Shown: one piece after another, positions 8,801 to 15,875 of the stretch
Layout of the letters: each line of letters starts with the position of its first letter
How positions within the stretch are numbered: the stretch's first letter is position 1
Origin: JAOUJD01 sp963841815
GTDB taxonomy: Bacteria > Pseudomonadota > Gammaproteobacteria > Burkholderiales > Burkholderiaceae_F
Assembly: GCA_963841815.1 (NCBI GenBank)
Contig: CAWJEE010000015.1
Location: 131,969 to 195,968, forward strand
DNA: 64,000 nt
Direction of reading: 5' to 3'
Position numbers and translations under genes: made by a program
Notes under the pieces: model-generated
Seen by the model: the letters and a program-made list of their open reading frames with translations, nothing else
Database searches by the model: none
What the model was told of the DNA's origin: nothing

Positions 8801-9677
8801 AGTGCCCTCAAATGTGCTTGAGTTCAAGCCGAAGACTCGCGCCGCAGTTGAACTGCCTTACTTCCCTAACTTAAAGATTGCATGCGGGCACTTCCGGTCA
8901 GGTCGCGCTGACTCTGAGGAGCATCGTTCTTTGCCCACTTCGTATGGAAGCCTCGATCCGGCGAGGCACTTCATCGCGCGAGCGTCGGGCAATTCGATGA
9001 ATGGAGGAAAGAATCCTATTCGCGACGGCGACTATCTTCTCTTAGAGCTAGTGAGCCCAACGAACGCAGGCTCGATAACCGGAACGACGATGGCTATTGA
9101 GCGGCAAGACGAATCGACGGGCGAGAATCAGTACCTGCTGCGTGTGGTCACAAAGACTGAGTCCGGGCGATACTTGCTTAAGGCGAGTAACTCCGAATAC
9201 AAGGATCTCTCTGCGACTGAGGGGATGCGCACGTTGGCGAGGCTGAAGTGTCTTGTGGACCCGCTCGACCTGGCTCTTGGGAAGTCGTTTCAGCGGGAGG
9301 AGATACCTCCGTTATTCGGCGAGACGTTTAACCCCGGAAGTTGGAATGTCGGTCATGTGGTCCTCAACGACAAGAAGATCCATGTACTGCTGGTGACTCT
9401 GAATAAGCAAGGAAAGGCTGAGGAGCACCGATACCATGACCACTGGATTGATGATCACACCTTTCATTGGCAAAGCCAGAACGCAGTTTCACCCAGTAGC
9501 AAAAGAGGCCAAGAGATTATTCGGCACGCGTCAAAAGGCATTGCCATCCACCTCTTCGTTAGAGAAGCGAAGCTCTCGGGCGGAAAGGCGGCAGAGTTTG
9601 TGTACTACGGCAAGGCGACCTATCTGTCCCATGTCGGAAGCAATCCAATGAGCGTGAAGTTTTCCGTCGGGAGTTAG
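5835..9677 (+). CDS. multidomain methyltransferase / PLD nuclease / SF2 helicase / DUF3427 protein with S24-like segment (defence candidate)
   Basis: A single 1280-residue frame. Residues 1-190 are a class I SAM methyltransferase (DAGCGSGRD from residue 43) without a DNA-methylase NPPY motif. Residues about 200-390 are a PLD-type nuclease with H296-L-K298 and GSSNIS near 318; the usual Asp of the HKD motif is not evident. Residues about 400-745 are an SF2 helicase: ATGLGKT (423-429), DEFH (512-515), TATPDRTD near 540 and QQLGRGLRR near 709. The C-terminus matches the DUF3427 pattern (WQSQNAVSP, HLFVREAKL). Between about 1030 and 1140 lies a LexA/S24-like stretch, SGNSM...IRDGDYLLLE...NSEYKDL, with Ser near 1054; the catalytic Lys position seems to be Arg near 1103. 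GC is lower than in its neighbours, suggesting transfer. PLD-helicase-DUF3427 proteins are found in defence islands; a restriction-like role is inference. Confidence 0.8.
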   Translation: MDDNAAFYDRNAKAFFDGTAGVDMSSLHEKFLSQLPVGSCLLDAGCGSGRDTKAFLERGYRVSAFDVSTELASLASAHCGQPVQVRSFTDVHEVGAYDGIWCCASLLHVPLAELPQVLQRLWRALRAGGRIYVSFKLGKGERSEGGRKFTDADEDDIRAWVGQLPDLQGIEVWTTDDQRPGCSQKWINAIAKRFSSKLITGGKDHFLPHLSKAIAHASEIDIAVAFIKTTGLRLLLPDLLEAIEPGAEEARGVRRVRVLTSDYLDVTDPDALRLLLLLKERGANVRVYTSSSGSFHLKAYIFATLREAVLIEGTAFIGSSNISRQALQDGLEWNYRVLYPEDNGFLEARRRFDELFDDPNSVELTSVWIEEYERRRVPVPRAVAPGSQEQEPPPAPTSIQCEALAALQSSRDDGFRRGLVVLATGLGKTWLAAFDSAAMRARRVLFVAHREEILTQAAQTFMRIRPRSRVGLYAGQSREGEVDVLCASVQTLARAPHLERFPPQHFDYIVIDEFHHAAAATYRRLLSHFAPNFLLGLTATPDRTDQSDILTLCDDNLVYTCNLFRGIESQLLSPFHYFGIVDESVDYKEVPWRNGRFDPEELSNKLATLARARHSIREWRLRAQKKTLAFCVSVTHADFMAEQFNRAGIAAAAVYSGSRLGRAEALEQLQGGLLSVLFSVDLFNEGVDVPSIDTVMMLRPTESKILFLQQLGRGLRRSEDKTHLVVLDFIGNHLSFLQKPQALFGVGASYRALAEFARRVEQDRLELPDGCYVNYDLRIIEFLKALDGNGPEKEYEALKATLGRRPTLGEFYRGGASVQSVRQRFGGWFDFAKAMDDLDEPETRALADYGPLLREVEVTAMTKSFKIVLLEALLELDGLRAPPALSVLSSKCWDVLRRRQTLLDDVPQDILKRDDGDSEEWRRYWRKNPVNAWIGGNRPAGPNFFRLDGDTFALVSAVRGDEIQPLAAMLQELVDYKFAAYEGRRPISEVPSNVLEFKPKTRAAVELPYFPNLKIACGHFRSGRADSEEHRSLPTSYGSLDPARHFIARASGNSMNGGKNPIRDGDYLLLELVSPTNAGSITGTTMAIERQDESTGENQYLLRVVTKTESGRYLLKASNSEYKDLSATEGMRTLARLKCLVDPLDLALGKSFQREEIPPLFGETFNPGSWNVGHVVLNDKKIHVLLVTLNKQGKAEEHRYHDHWIDDHTFHWQSQNAVSPSSKRGQEIIRHASKGIAIHLFVREAKLSGGKAAEFVYYGKATYLSHVGSNPMSVKFSVGS

Positions 9678-9717
9678 TCCTCGCTCGAACTTTTCGCTGA
9701 ACTAGGTGGTCCGGCGC

Positions 9718-9810
9718 TTAGGCCTGCCAAACGCCTTACCCCTATCGCCTCAGGTCCTCGGCCGGTTCCCGCTCTATCGTCATCGCCGCCTCATACAGCA
9801 TCGGGTTTAG
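9718..9810 (-). pseudogene. relic of the 3' end of the GIY-YIG-like gene
   Basis: On the minus strand these 31 codons read LNPMLYEAAMTIEREPAED, then LRR, a stop, G, a stop, and GVWQA before the normal stop. They line up without gaps with the last 30 residues of the intact protein at 15498-15875 (LNPMPYEAAMTMERELAED...GVWQA). Positions 9767-9810 match the intact gene with three mismatches in 44 bases. Two in-frame stop codons show it is dead. It lies in the same orientation as the intact copy, so the 5.7 kb between them is bounded by direct repeats. Confidence 0.85.
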
Positions 9811-9858
9811 GGGCCGGAGTCGTTTCCCTCAGAGCGGTCCTAAAACGGGGCCGGAGTC
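9810..9858. repeat. direct GGGGCCGGAGTC repeats (REP-like)
   Basis: GGGGCCGGAGTC occurs at 9810-9821 and again at 9847-9858, separated by 25 bases. The repeats directly abut the GIY-YIG relic. Their AAAACGGGG context resembles the palindromes at 849-920, so a degenerate REP-like element is possible. This is inference from similarity by eye. Confidence 0.45.
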
Positions 9859-9979
9859 AGTCGGATCGGCGGATGGCCAAGAGTTCGGCGCCTCCCAAAT
9901 CGGCCCTTTTCCGCGCTTCTGTTCATGAGGGCCGCCGGTAAGGTCGGGTTAGTCTTTCGTACTGGTCCGAGCGACGCGC

Positions 9980-11833
9980 ATGGCAACGTTTCCTCAAGGA
10001 ATGACAAATGTGGAGCAGCGCTGCGATACCGGCGAGCGGAAGGTGTTCCATGCGTTGAAGCGCTGTCTAGACGACGACTTCCTTGTTTGGCACAACGTCC
10101 CGATCGGGCCCAAGGCTCGACAGCCGGACTTCGTGATCCTCAGCCCGCGGTGGGGAGTTCTGCTTCTCGAGGTCAAGGACTGGAGACCTTCGACACTTGG
10201 CCGCGCATCGCGCGACGCCGTTGAGCTCAAGACCGAGCGAGGGCGGACGACCAGCCCCAATCCGATTCGTCAGGCGCGCGATTACACGCTCGAGCTGGTC
10301 GATCTCATGCAGCGCGACAGCGCGTTAGTACACGAGAGCGGACCCCACGAAGGCAAACTGATCTTCCCGTATGGCTGGGGCGCAGTGCTTTCGAACATAA
10401 AGCGCTCCGACTTTCCCGCCGAGCAGTTCGACCAGGTGTTCCCTATGAACCAGACCCTGCTGCGGGACGATCTGGATGAAGTGGACGCAGGCAAGTTCCA
10501 GGAGCGGCTCTACGGGATGTTCACCGTTCATTACCGTTCGACGTTGAGTCTGCCGCAGCGAGATCGGATCCGCTGGCACTTGTTTCCGGAGGTCCGCGTC
10601 AACGCGGCGCAGGGTTCGTTGGACCTTGCCGACCAGTCGGGAAAGGTTGAACTGCCGGACCTGATGCAGGTGATGGACCTTCAGCAGGAGCAGATCGCGC
10701 GAACGCTGGGCGAAGGGCACCGCGTGATCCATGGCGTCGGCCGGCTCCGGCAAGACGATGATCCTGATCTTCCGTGCCGAGCAACTCGCGGCAGCGGCGC
10801 AGGCCCGACCAACCGATTCTGGTGCTTTGCTACAACCGCGCGCTGGCCGACCGCATCGACTCGCATGCTGCGCCAGCGCGGAGTGGACGAGCGCGTGGTC
10901 GTTCGCACGTTCCACAGCTGGTGCGAGGACATGGTCCGGACGTACCAGCTCAAAGTTCCGGCGAATCGAAAGGCGTCCGACTATTTCAAGGCGCTGGCGG
11001 AGACGTCGAGCAACGCGGTTGATCGAGGTCTCGTCCCGGCGGGCAGTACATCGCTCTTCTGATCGACGAGGCGCACGACTTCGAGGACGCCTGGCTGCCA
11101 TGGCAGCTCGATGGTGGCCCCGGCGACGAATTCCCTGCTTGTGCTGTACGACGACGCGCAGTCGATCTATCAGAAGAAGCGGCGCAAGTTCAACTTCGCC
11201 AGCGTGGGCATCGAGGCGCGCGGCCGAACGAGCGTCTTGAAGCTCAACTACCGCAATACTGCCGAAGTGCTGTCGCTCGCCGTCGGTTGCGCTGAGCGGC
11301 TCCTGGATGGTGGCGAATTTGTCGATGGCGAAGTGCAGACCGTTAGGCCAGCTTCCGCGGGCCGGCACGGCCCCCTGCCGGTGCTGATCGAGGCCTCCAA
11401 TGAGCAACAAGAGGCGGACTTGCTCGCCGAGCGCGTGGGCCAGTCAATTGAACGGGGCACTGCACCGCACCAGATCGCCGTGCTCTGTAGGACGAAGTAT
11501 CAGATGCCTGCGATCGAGCGCGCACTTTCAGAGCGAAAGATCGCGTTTCAGTCGATGCACTCCTTGAAGGTGAGGGAGTTCGATTGGAGCGATCCGAGCG
11601 TCAAGTTGGTTACGCTGCACAGCTCCAAGGGGCTCGAGTTTCCGATCGTGTTCGTAGCGGGTCTGCAGTCAATGCCGTTCAAAGATCAGCCATTGGAGGA
11701 AGAGGTTCGCCTGCTGTACGTCGGCATGACCAGAGCAAACCAGGAGTTGGTGCTCTCTTCCCACGGGGACTCCCCGATTGTTCGAAGGGTGCGAAACGCC
11801 TTGGGACGCATTGACCAGCATCCTGCTACTTAG
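9980..11833 (+). pseudogene. NERD nuclease-UvrD/Rep-type helicase, broken by about five frame changes
   Basis: The first 250 residues are a NERD-domain nuclease (TGERKVFHALKRCLDDDFLVWHNVPIG, QPDFVILSPRWGVLLLEVKDW). A UvrD-like helicase follows but is spread over several frames: Walker A GVAGSGKT after a one-base shift near 10740, PILVLCYNRALADRI after another near 10797, LRQRGVDERVVVRTFHSWCEDM near 10862, QYIALLIDEAHDFEDAWL near 11040, and SLLVLYDDAQSIYQ after about 11100. The last 240 residues are clean and include VKLVTLHSSKGLEF and LLYVGMTRA. Total length (about 618 codons) equals an intact family member. All breaks fall within about 375 bp. Whether this is decay or poor sequence cannot be told. 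Such proteins occur in defence islands. Confidence 0.8.
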
Positions 11834-11835
11834 GA

Positions 11836-12409
11836 ATGCGCTTCGACGGCAAGCTCGAGAAGTGGAACGACGACCGCGGCTTCGGCTTCATCGCGCCGCT
11901 GCACGGCGGCGAGCCGGTCTTCGTGCATGTCTCGGCCTTCCCGCGCGACGGCCGGCGCCCGAAGCTCGGTGAGTCGCTGACGTTCGAGGTGGAACCAGCG
12001 GGTGACGGCAAGAAGCGCGCGATCAACGTCCAGCGCGCTGGCCAACGGCTGCCCGGCGCCGTCGGAACCTCGGCGCCAAGAACCAAGGGAGCGCCGCCGC
12101 AGCGGCGGTCTCCCACTGCAACGCATCGCTGCTGCGCTGCTACTCGTCGCCCTGGGTGCCTACGCCTACACACAGTTCGCCTCCTATGGTTTCCGGGCGG
12201 CTGGGACGGCCCCGGTCACCCCCGATCCGCCGCGCACCTTGACTGCGAATCCGCCTGCCACTGCGTTTCGATGCGACGGCCGAACCCACTGCTCGCAGAT
12301 GACGTCCTGCGAAGAGGCGACGTTCTTCCTGCGCAACTGCCCGGGAACGCAGATGGACGGTGACGGCGACGGCGTGCCGTGCGAGAAGCAGTGGTGCGGT
12401 GGGCGGTAG
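11836..12409 (+). pseudogene. cold-shock domain / membrane segment / Excalibur domain protein with one frameshift
   Basis: The first 70 residues are a cold-shock (CSD) fold with RNP1-like GFGFIAP and VFVHVSAFP. In another frame, from about 12075 on, a hydrophobic helix (RIAAALLLVALGAYAYT) is followed by an Excalibur calcium-binding domain: FRCDGRTHCSQM, SCEEATFFLRNCPG and MDGDGDGVPCEKQWC. CSD-membrane-Excalibur is a known bacterial arrangement, so I read the two frames as one gene with a single indel around 12055-12090. It starts three bases after the NERD-helicase stop. It would bind single-stranded nucleic acid on the cytoplasmic side and calcium outside; its function is not known. Confidence 0.7.
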
Positions 12410-12488
12410 GCCTCCCGGGCAGTCCCGATACGCCGTCGCGGAGCTGGCTGGACTAAAGTTCTCCGCGGTTCGTCACTCTCTACGTAAG

Positions 12489-13214
12489 ATGCCGCACGCC
12501 ATCAGCCGTTCCAAGGTCGAGCTCTTCCTGGATTGCCCACGCTGCTTCTGGCTCGATGTGCGAGCCAAGCTGCGCCGGCCGTCCGGGCCGCCCTTTAGCC
12601 TGAACGTGGCGGTCGATCACCTGCTGAAGAACGAGTTCGACCGCTATCGGGGCGGGAACGTGGTGCCGCCGCGGGTGGCGAAGGAGGGGCTGGCGTTCAT
12701 CCCGGCCGCCCATCCGGAACTGCCAGCCTGGCGCCACAACTTCCAGGGCGTGCGCGTCGAGCACGCCGCCTCGGGCCTGACCGCCTTCGGCGCGATCGAC
12801 GATCTCTGGATCGACGCCGCCGGCCGCCACTACGTGGTCGACTACAAGGCCACGGCGAAGGCGGACGAGGTCAGCCTCGATGCCGACTGGCAGGTCGCCT
12901 ACAAGCGGCAGGTGGAGTTCTACCAGTGGCTGCTGCGCGGGCGCGGCCTCGACGTGTCCGACCGCGCGTTCTTCGTCTATGCGAACGGCATCAAGGACGA
13001 CGGGCCGTTCGACGACGTGCTGCGGTTCCGCACGAAGATCATTGCGTACGACGGCGACGCCGGCTGGGTCGAGCCGACGTTGATCGAAGTCGCGGCCTGC
13101 CTGGAGCGGGGCGATCCGCCGGAGGCCGCGCCAGATTGCGTCTACTGCGACTACGTCGAAAAGGTCGCGCGATTCGATTCCGACACGGACCGGGCGGAGG
13201 CGGCTGCGGGGTGA
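12489..13214 (+). CDS. PD-(D/E)XK nuclease, RecB/Cas4-like
   Basis: A 241-residue protein started at the ATG at 12489 (MPHAISRSKVELFLDCPRCF). It has the RecB-like nuclease core: GAIDDLWID with a metal-binding Asp, then HYVVDYKATAK giving the D-Y-K of the PD-(D/E)XK motif, then a QVEFYQWLLRGRG motif IV-like helix. Two cysteines at the N-terminus (CPRC) and two at the C-terminus (CVYC) could hold an iron-sulphur cluster, as in Cas4 and AddB. No cas genes or CRISPR repeats are nearby, so a stand-alone DNA-processing or defence nuclease is more likely. It sits in the accessory island between the Excalibur protein and the AbiE pair. Confidence 0.8.
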   Translation: MPHAISRSKVELFLDCPRCFWLDVRAKLRRPSGPPFSLNVAVDHLLKNEFDRYRGGNVVPPRVAKEGLAFIPAAHPELPAWRHNFQGVRVEHAASGLTAFGAIDDLWIDAAGRHYVVDYKATAKADEVSLDADWQVAYKRQVEFYQWLLRGRGLDVSDRAFFVYANGIKDDGPFDDVLRFRTKIIAYDGDAGWVEPTLIEVAACLERGDPPEAAPDCVYCDYVEKVARFDSDTDRAEAAAG

Positions 13215-13559
13215 CGGTTCGCCTCAGCTCGATCCGGGGCCTGCGTTCCGCATCGAACCTCAGCCGTCGCACATCCTCCGTTAACGCCCCTTCATCGTCA
13301 GTGCCACCCGGAACTGCATCGACGGCTAGGCTTGGAGTGCGATTGGTTGCTCGGGGTGGCTTGCGAGCGCAGCGTCCTTGCGCGGCGGCTGCTATGAGGT
13401 GTCTTGCTGCCATTCGTCCACGATTTGACCTTTGTTCACGGTCCGTGGACATAGGTATTTTGGTGGACATTAAATACCGGTAGAGCAGCCCGTAAAGCAG
13501 ATTTGGCCCATCGTCCACCGTATTGACTTTGTCCACGCTGCGTGGACAATGCCGTAACT
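13215..13559. promoter_or_regulatory. AbiE promoter region with repeated GTCCACG / CGTGGAC sites
   Basis: The lower-GC right half of this spacer carries two inverted repeats. One is TTGTTCACG-GTC-CGTGGACAT (13432-13452). The other is the perfect TTGTCCACG-CTG-CGTGGACAA (13529-13549), which ends 10 bp before the ATG at 13560. Extra half sites lie at 13413-13422, 13472-13479 and 13512-13518. AbiEi antitoxins of other systems repress their own promoter by binding inverted repeats, so these are the likely operators. The left half of the spacer has no recognisable content. Confidence 0.75.
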
Positions 13560-14570
13560 ATGGACAAACCGACCGCCCGCGAAGGCCTTCTCGCCACCGC
13601 CCTCGAACGGCTGCAGGGCTATGGCATTACGACCGCGATCGAGGGACGTGACGTCAAGTTGCGCAAGACTTTTGCCGACGCCATGGTGCGGCTCGGCTAC
13701 GGTGGACAGGACCTTACGTACGCCGTCGAGTTGAAGCGCGGCCTCCGTCCAAACGGACTGGCCGCTGTCATTCATCAACTCGAACGGCTTGGTGAACAAG
13801 GACTCCTGGTGGCCGACTACGTTACGCCGCCGATGGCTGAAGAACTTCGTGCTCGTGGGATTCCGTTCGTCGATGCGGCGGGCAACGCCTTTCTCGAACA
13901 GCCGCCATTGTTCATCTGGGTCAAGGGCGAAAAGCCGCAGCTCGCCACGGGCGCAGGCCGGCCCCCAGCAGGGCGAGCATTTCAGGCGAGCGGCCTGCAG
14001 GTGCTGTTCGCGCTGATATGCCACCCCGAGTGGGCCGACCTGCCTTACCGAGAAATCGCTCAGCGGACCAACGTCGCGCATGGGACCGTGGGCTGGGTCA
14101 TGGCGGAGCTGCCAAAGCTCGGCTTCGTGGCCGAGTTAGGGGGCAAGCGGCGACTGATGCAACGCGAACGACTGCTGCAGCAGTGGGCGGAGTTCTATCC
14201 ACGCACGTTGCGGCCGCGGCTGGCGCTGGGGCGATATCGTGCGGAGACCCTGGAGTGGTGGGAGACGATCGACCCCACCAGGTACGGCGCCGTGCTTGGC
14301 GGTGAGCCAGCAGGCGGCCGGATCACGCGCTACCTGCGCCCGGGTGCCGCCACTTTCTACGTGGAGAAGATCGATCCACGACTCCTGGTCGACCTTCGGC
14401 TGCGGACCGACCCGAAAGGCAACGTCGAGATCTATCGGCGCTTCTGGACTTTCGATGCCGAAGACGCTGCCCTGACGCCAGAGCCCCTGGTCTACGCGGA
14501 CTTGATGGCGACGGGAGATGGCCGGTGCATTGAGACCGCCAAGCTGGTCTACGAGCAGATCTTTCGATGA
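13560..14570 (+). CDS. AbiEi-type antitoxin (type IV toxin-antitoxin system)
   Basis: A 336-residue protein from the ATG at 13560; a GTG at 13542 is in frame but lies inside the operator. It fits the larger AbiEi family: an N-terminal region (TYAVELKRGLRPNGLAAVIHQL), then a winged-helix DNA-binding segment (YREIAQRTNVAHGTVGWVMAEL) around residues 165-185, then a C-terminal domain (YLRPGAATFYVEKI...RFW). It should repress its own operon and counter the nucleotidyltransferase encoded next. The stop overlaps the toxin start in ATGA, a typical coupling. Pairs of this kind can give abortive phage immunity. Confidence 0.8.
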   Translation: MDKPTAREGLLATALERLQGYGITTAIEGRDVKLRKTFADAMVRLGYGGQDLTYAVELKRGLRPNGLAAVIHQLERLGEQGLLVADYVTPPMAEELRARGIPFVDAAGNAFLEQPPLFIWVKGEKPQLATGAGRPPAGRAFQASGLQVLFALICHPEWADLPYREIAQRTNVAHGTVGWVMAELPKLGFVAELGGKRRLMQRERLLQQWAEFYPRTLRPRLALGRYRAETLEWWETIDPTRYGAVLGGEPAGGRITRYLRPGAATFYVEKIDPRLLVDLRLRTDPKGNVEIYRRFWTFDAEDAALTPEPLVYADLMATGDGRCIETAKLVYEQIFR

Positions 14571-15421
14571 GGCTAGATCTATCAAGCCGATCGGAGCTCG
14601 CCTGGCTGTCTGTCTTGCTTGCAGACGTCGAATCAGCTGCGCCCGGCCTGAAGCCGCTTCTTGTTGGCGCCCAAGCGCGCGATCTCCTTTTGCATTACGG
14701 CCATGGCCTCGCGATCGAGCGCGTGACAAGCGATGTGGACTTCGCGATTGCTGTTGAAGACTGGAGCCGGTTTTCGGTCGCCAAGGAGGCACTGGTGGCG
14801 AGCGGCCTCTTCGTGCCCCATCGCAACATGGCGCATAGGTTGCAGCACGCGAAATCCGGGACGATCGACTTCATTCCGTTTGGTGCCGTGGAGCAGATGG
14901 ACGGCACGATCGCATGGCCCCCGACTGGCGACGAGGTCATGGCCGTTCTCGGCTATTCAGAGGCTGCCGTAGCCGCGGTTACGGTCGAGCTCCCGAAGGG
15001 CCAGACGGTCCGAGTGGTGTCGCTACCCATGCTGACAGTACTCAAGGTGCTGGCCTGGAAAGACCGGCACCGGTTCACGCAAGGCAAGGACGCCGTAGAC
15101 CTTTGGCTCATCATGCGCAGCTATCTCGAGGCCGGGAACCTTGAGCGCCTCTATGCAGAATTTCCGCACGTAATCACGGAGAAGTTCGACTTCGAGCCGA
15201 CCGGCAGCTGGCTACTGGGACGTGACGCGCGCGTGGCGTTGCAGGAGCACAGCGTGCGCCTGGACCAGTTGATTGAAAGGCTCGATGCCGTGCTTGCGCC
15301 AGAACTGAACTCGGAAGACAAGTCGACGCTCGTTCTGCAACTGAGTCCGGCCGATCCAGATCGTGCTCTCAAGCTCCTGACAGCCCTGCATGCGGGGCTC
15401 ATGGGCGCGCAGACCCCATGA
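14567..15421 (+). CDS. AbiEii-like nucleotidyltransferase toxin
   Basis: A 284-residue protein that overlaps the antitoxin gene by four bases. The N-terminal half has the nucleotidyltransferase pattern: LLVGAQARDLLL (the usual GG/GS loop is GA here), followed by TSDVDFAIAVEDW with the two metal-binding Asp residues. AbiEii-type proteins transfer nucleotides to target RNAs or proteins and stop growth until countered by the AbiEi partner. The conserved LTVLKVLAWKDRHRFTQGKDAVDLWLIM stretch (quoted in parts: VLKVLAWKDR, KDAVDLWL) is also typical. It ends 76 bp before the convergent GIY-YIG-like gene. Confidence 0.75.
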   Translation: MRLDLSSRSELAWLSVLLADVESAAPGLKPLLVGAQARDLLLHYGHGLAIERVTSDVDFAIAVEDWSRFSVAKEALVASGLFVPHRNMAHRLQHAKSGTIDFIPFGAVEQMDGTIAWPPTGDEVMAVLGYSEAAVAAVTVELPKGQTVRVVSLPMLTVLKVLAWKDRHRFTQGKDAVDLWLIMRSYLEAGNLERLYAEFPHVITEKFDFEPTGSWLLGRDARVALQEHSVRLDQLIERLDAVLAPELNSEDKSTLVLQLSPADPDRALKLLTALHAGLMGAQTP

Positions 15422-15497
15422 ACACTTCCTCACTCGTTCAGAGCCCCGGAACTCCCGCACCGTCGTGCGCGACATCGACGCGCTGGAGTTCGGGACG

Positions 15498-15875
15498 CTA
15501 GGCCTGCCACACCCCATAGCCGGCTTGCCGGAGATCCTCCGCGAGCTCCCGCTCCATCGTCATCGCCGCCTCATACGGCATCGGGTTCAGGTGCGCGAAC
15601 AGCTCCGGCAGCAGCCGCGTGCCGTGCTTCAGCACGAACGCGTTGCCCTTGTGCCCGCGCTTGTGGTTCTTGAACCGCTCCGCCACGGAGAGCCCGGTCA
15701 TACCCACGTACACGCACGGCTTGCCCTCGACGTAACCCGGGTTCCGCCTTCGAAAACGCCGGTCTGAAAGCACGTCGAGCGCCAGCTCGACCACGTAGAC
15801 GTTGTGCGAAAGCCGGGGCGCCCGCGGCTCGCCGCGCTTCTTCTTCGCCGTCGCCACCTCAAGCCCGGCCGGCAT
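15498..15875 (-). CDS. GIY-YIG-like small protein
   Basis: A 125-residue basic protein. It has a split GIY-YIG-like core: NVYVVEL in place of GIY, then CVYVGMTG in place of YIG, followed by SVAERFKNHKRGHKGN with an Arg in the expected position. This suggests a GIY-YIG nuclease or a non-catalytic relative. The start codon overlaps the end of the WYL regulator by 17 bp, so the two are likely co-transcribed. A dead duplicate of its last 30 codons lies 5.7 kb away at 9718-9810. Its 3' end therefore marks the edge of the repeat-bounded part of the island. Confidence 0.65.
   Translation of the reverse strand: MPAGLEVATAKKKRGEPRAPRLSHNVYVVELALDVLSDRRFRRRNPGYVEGKPCVYVGMTGLSVAERFKNHKRGHKGNAFVLKHGTRLLPELFAHLNPMPYEAAMTMERELAEDLRQAGYGVWQA

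Larger units (their letters stand above)
9678..9979. other. intergenic region carrying gene relic and short repeats
   Basis: This 302-bp spacer holds two things described separately: a relic of the GIY-YIG gene's 3' end, and a pair of GGGGCCGGAGTC repeats. No intact gene was seen here. Confidence 0.7.

Noticed and set aside
12489..13214. Cas4 as part of a CRISPR system
   Set aside because: No CRISPR repeats or other cas genes are present, and the cysteine arrangement (2+2) differs from the usual Cas4 pattern.
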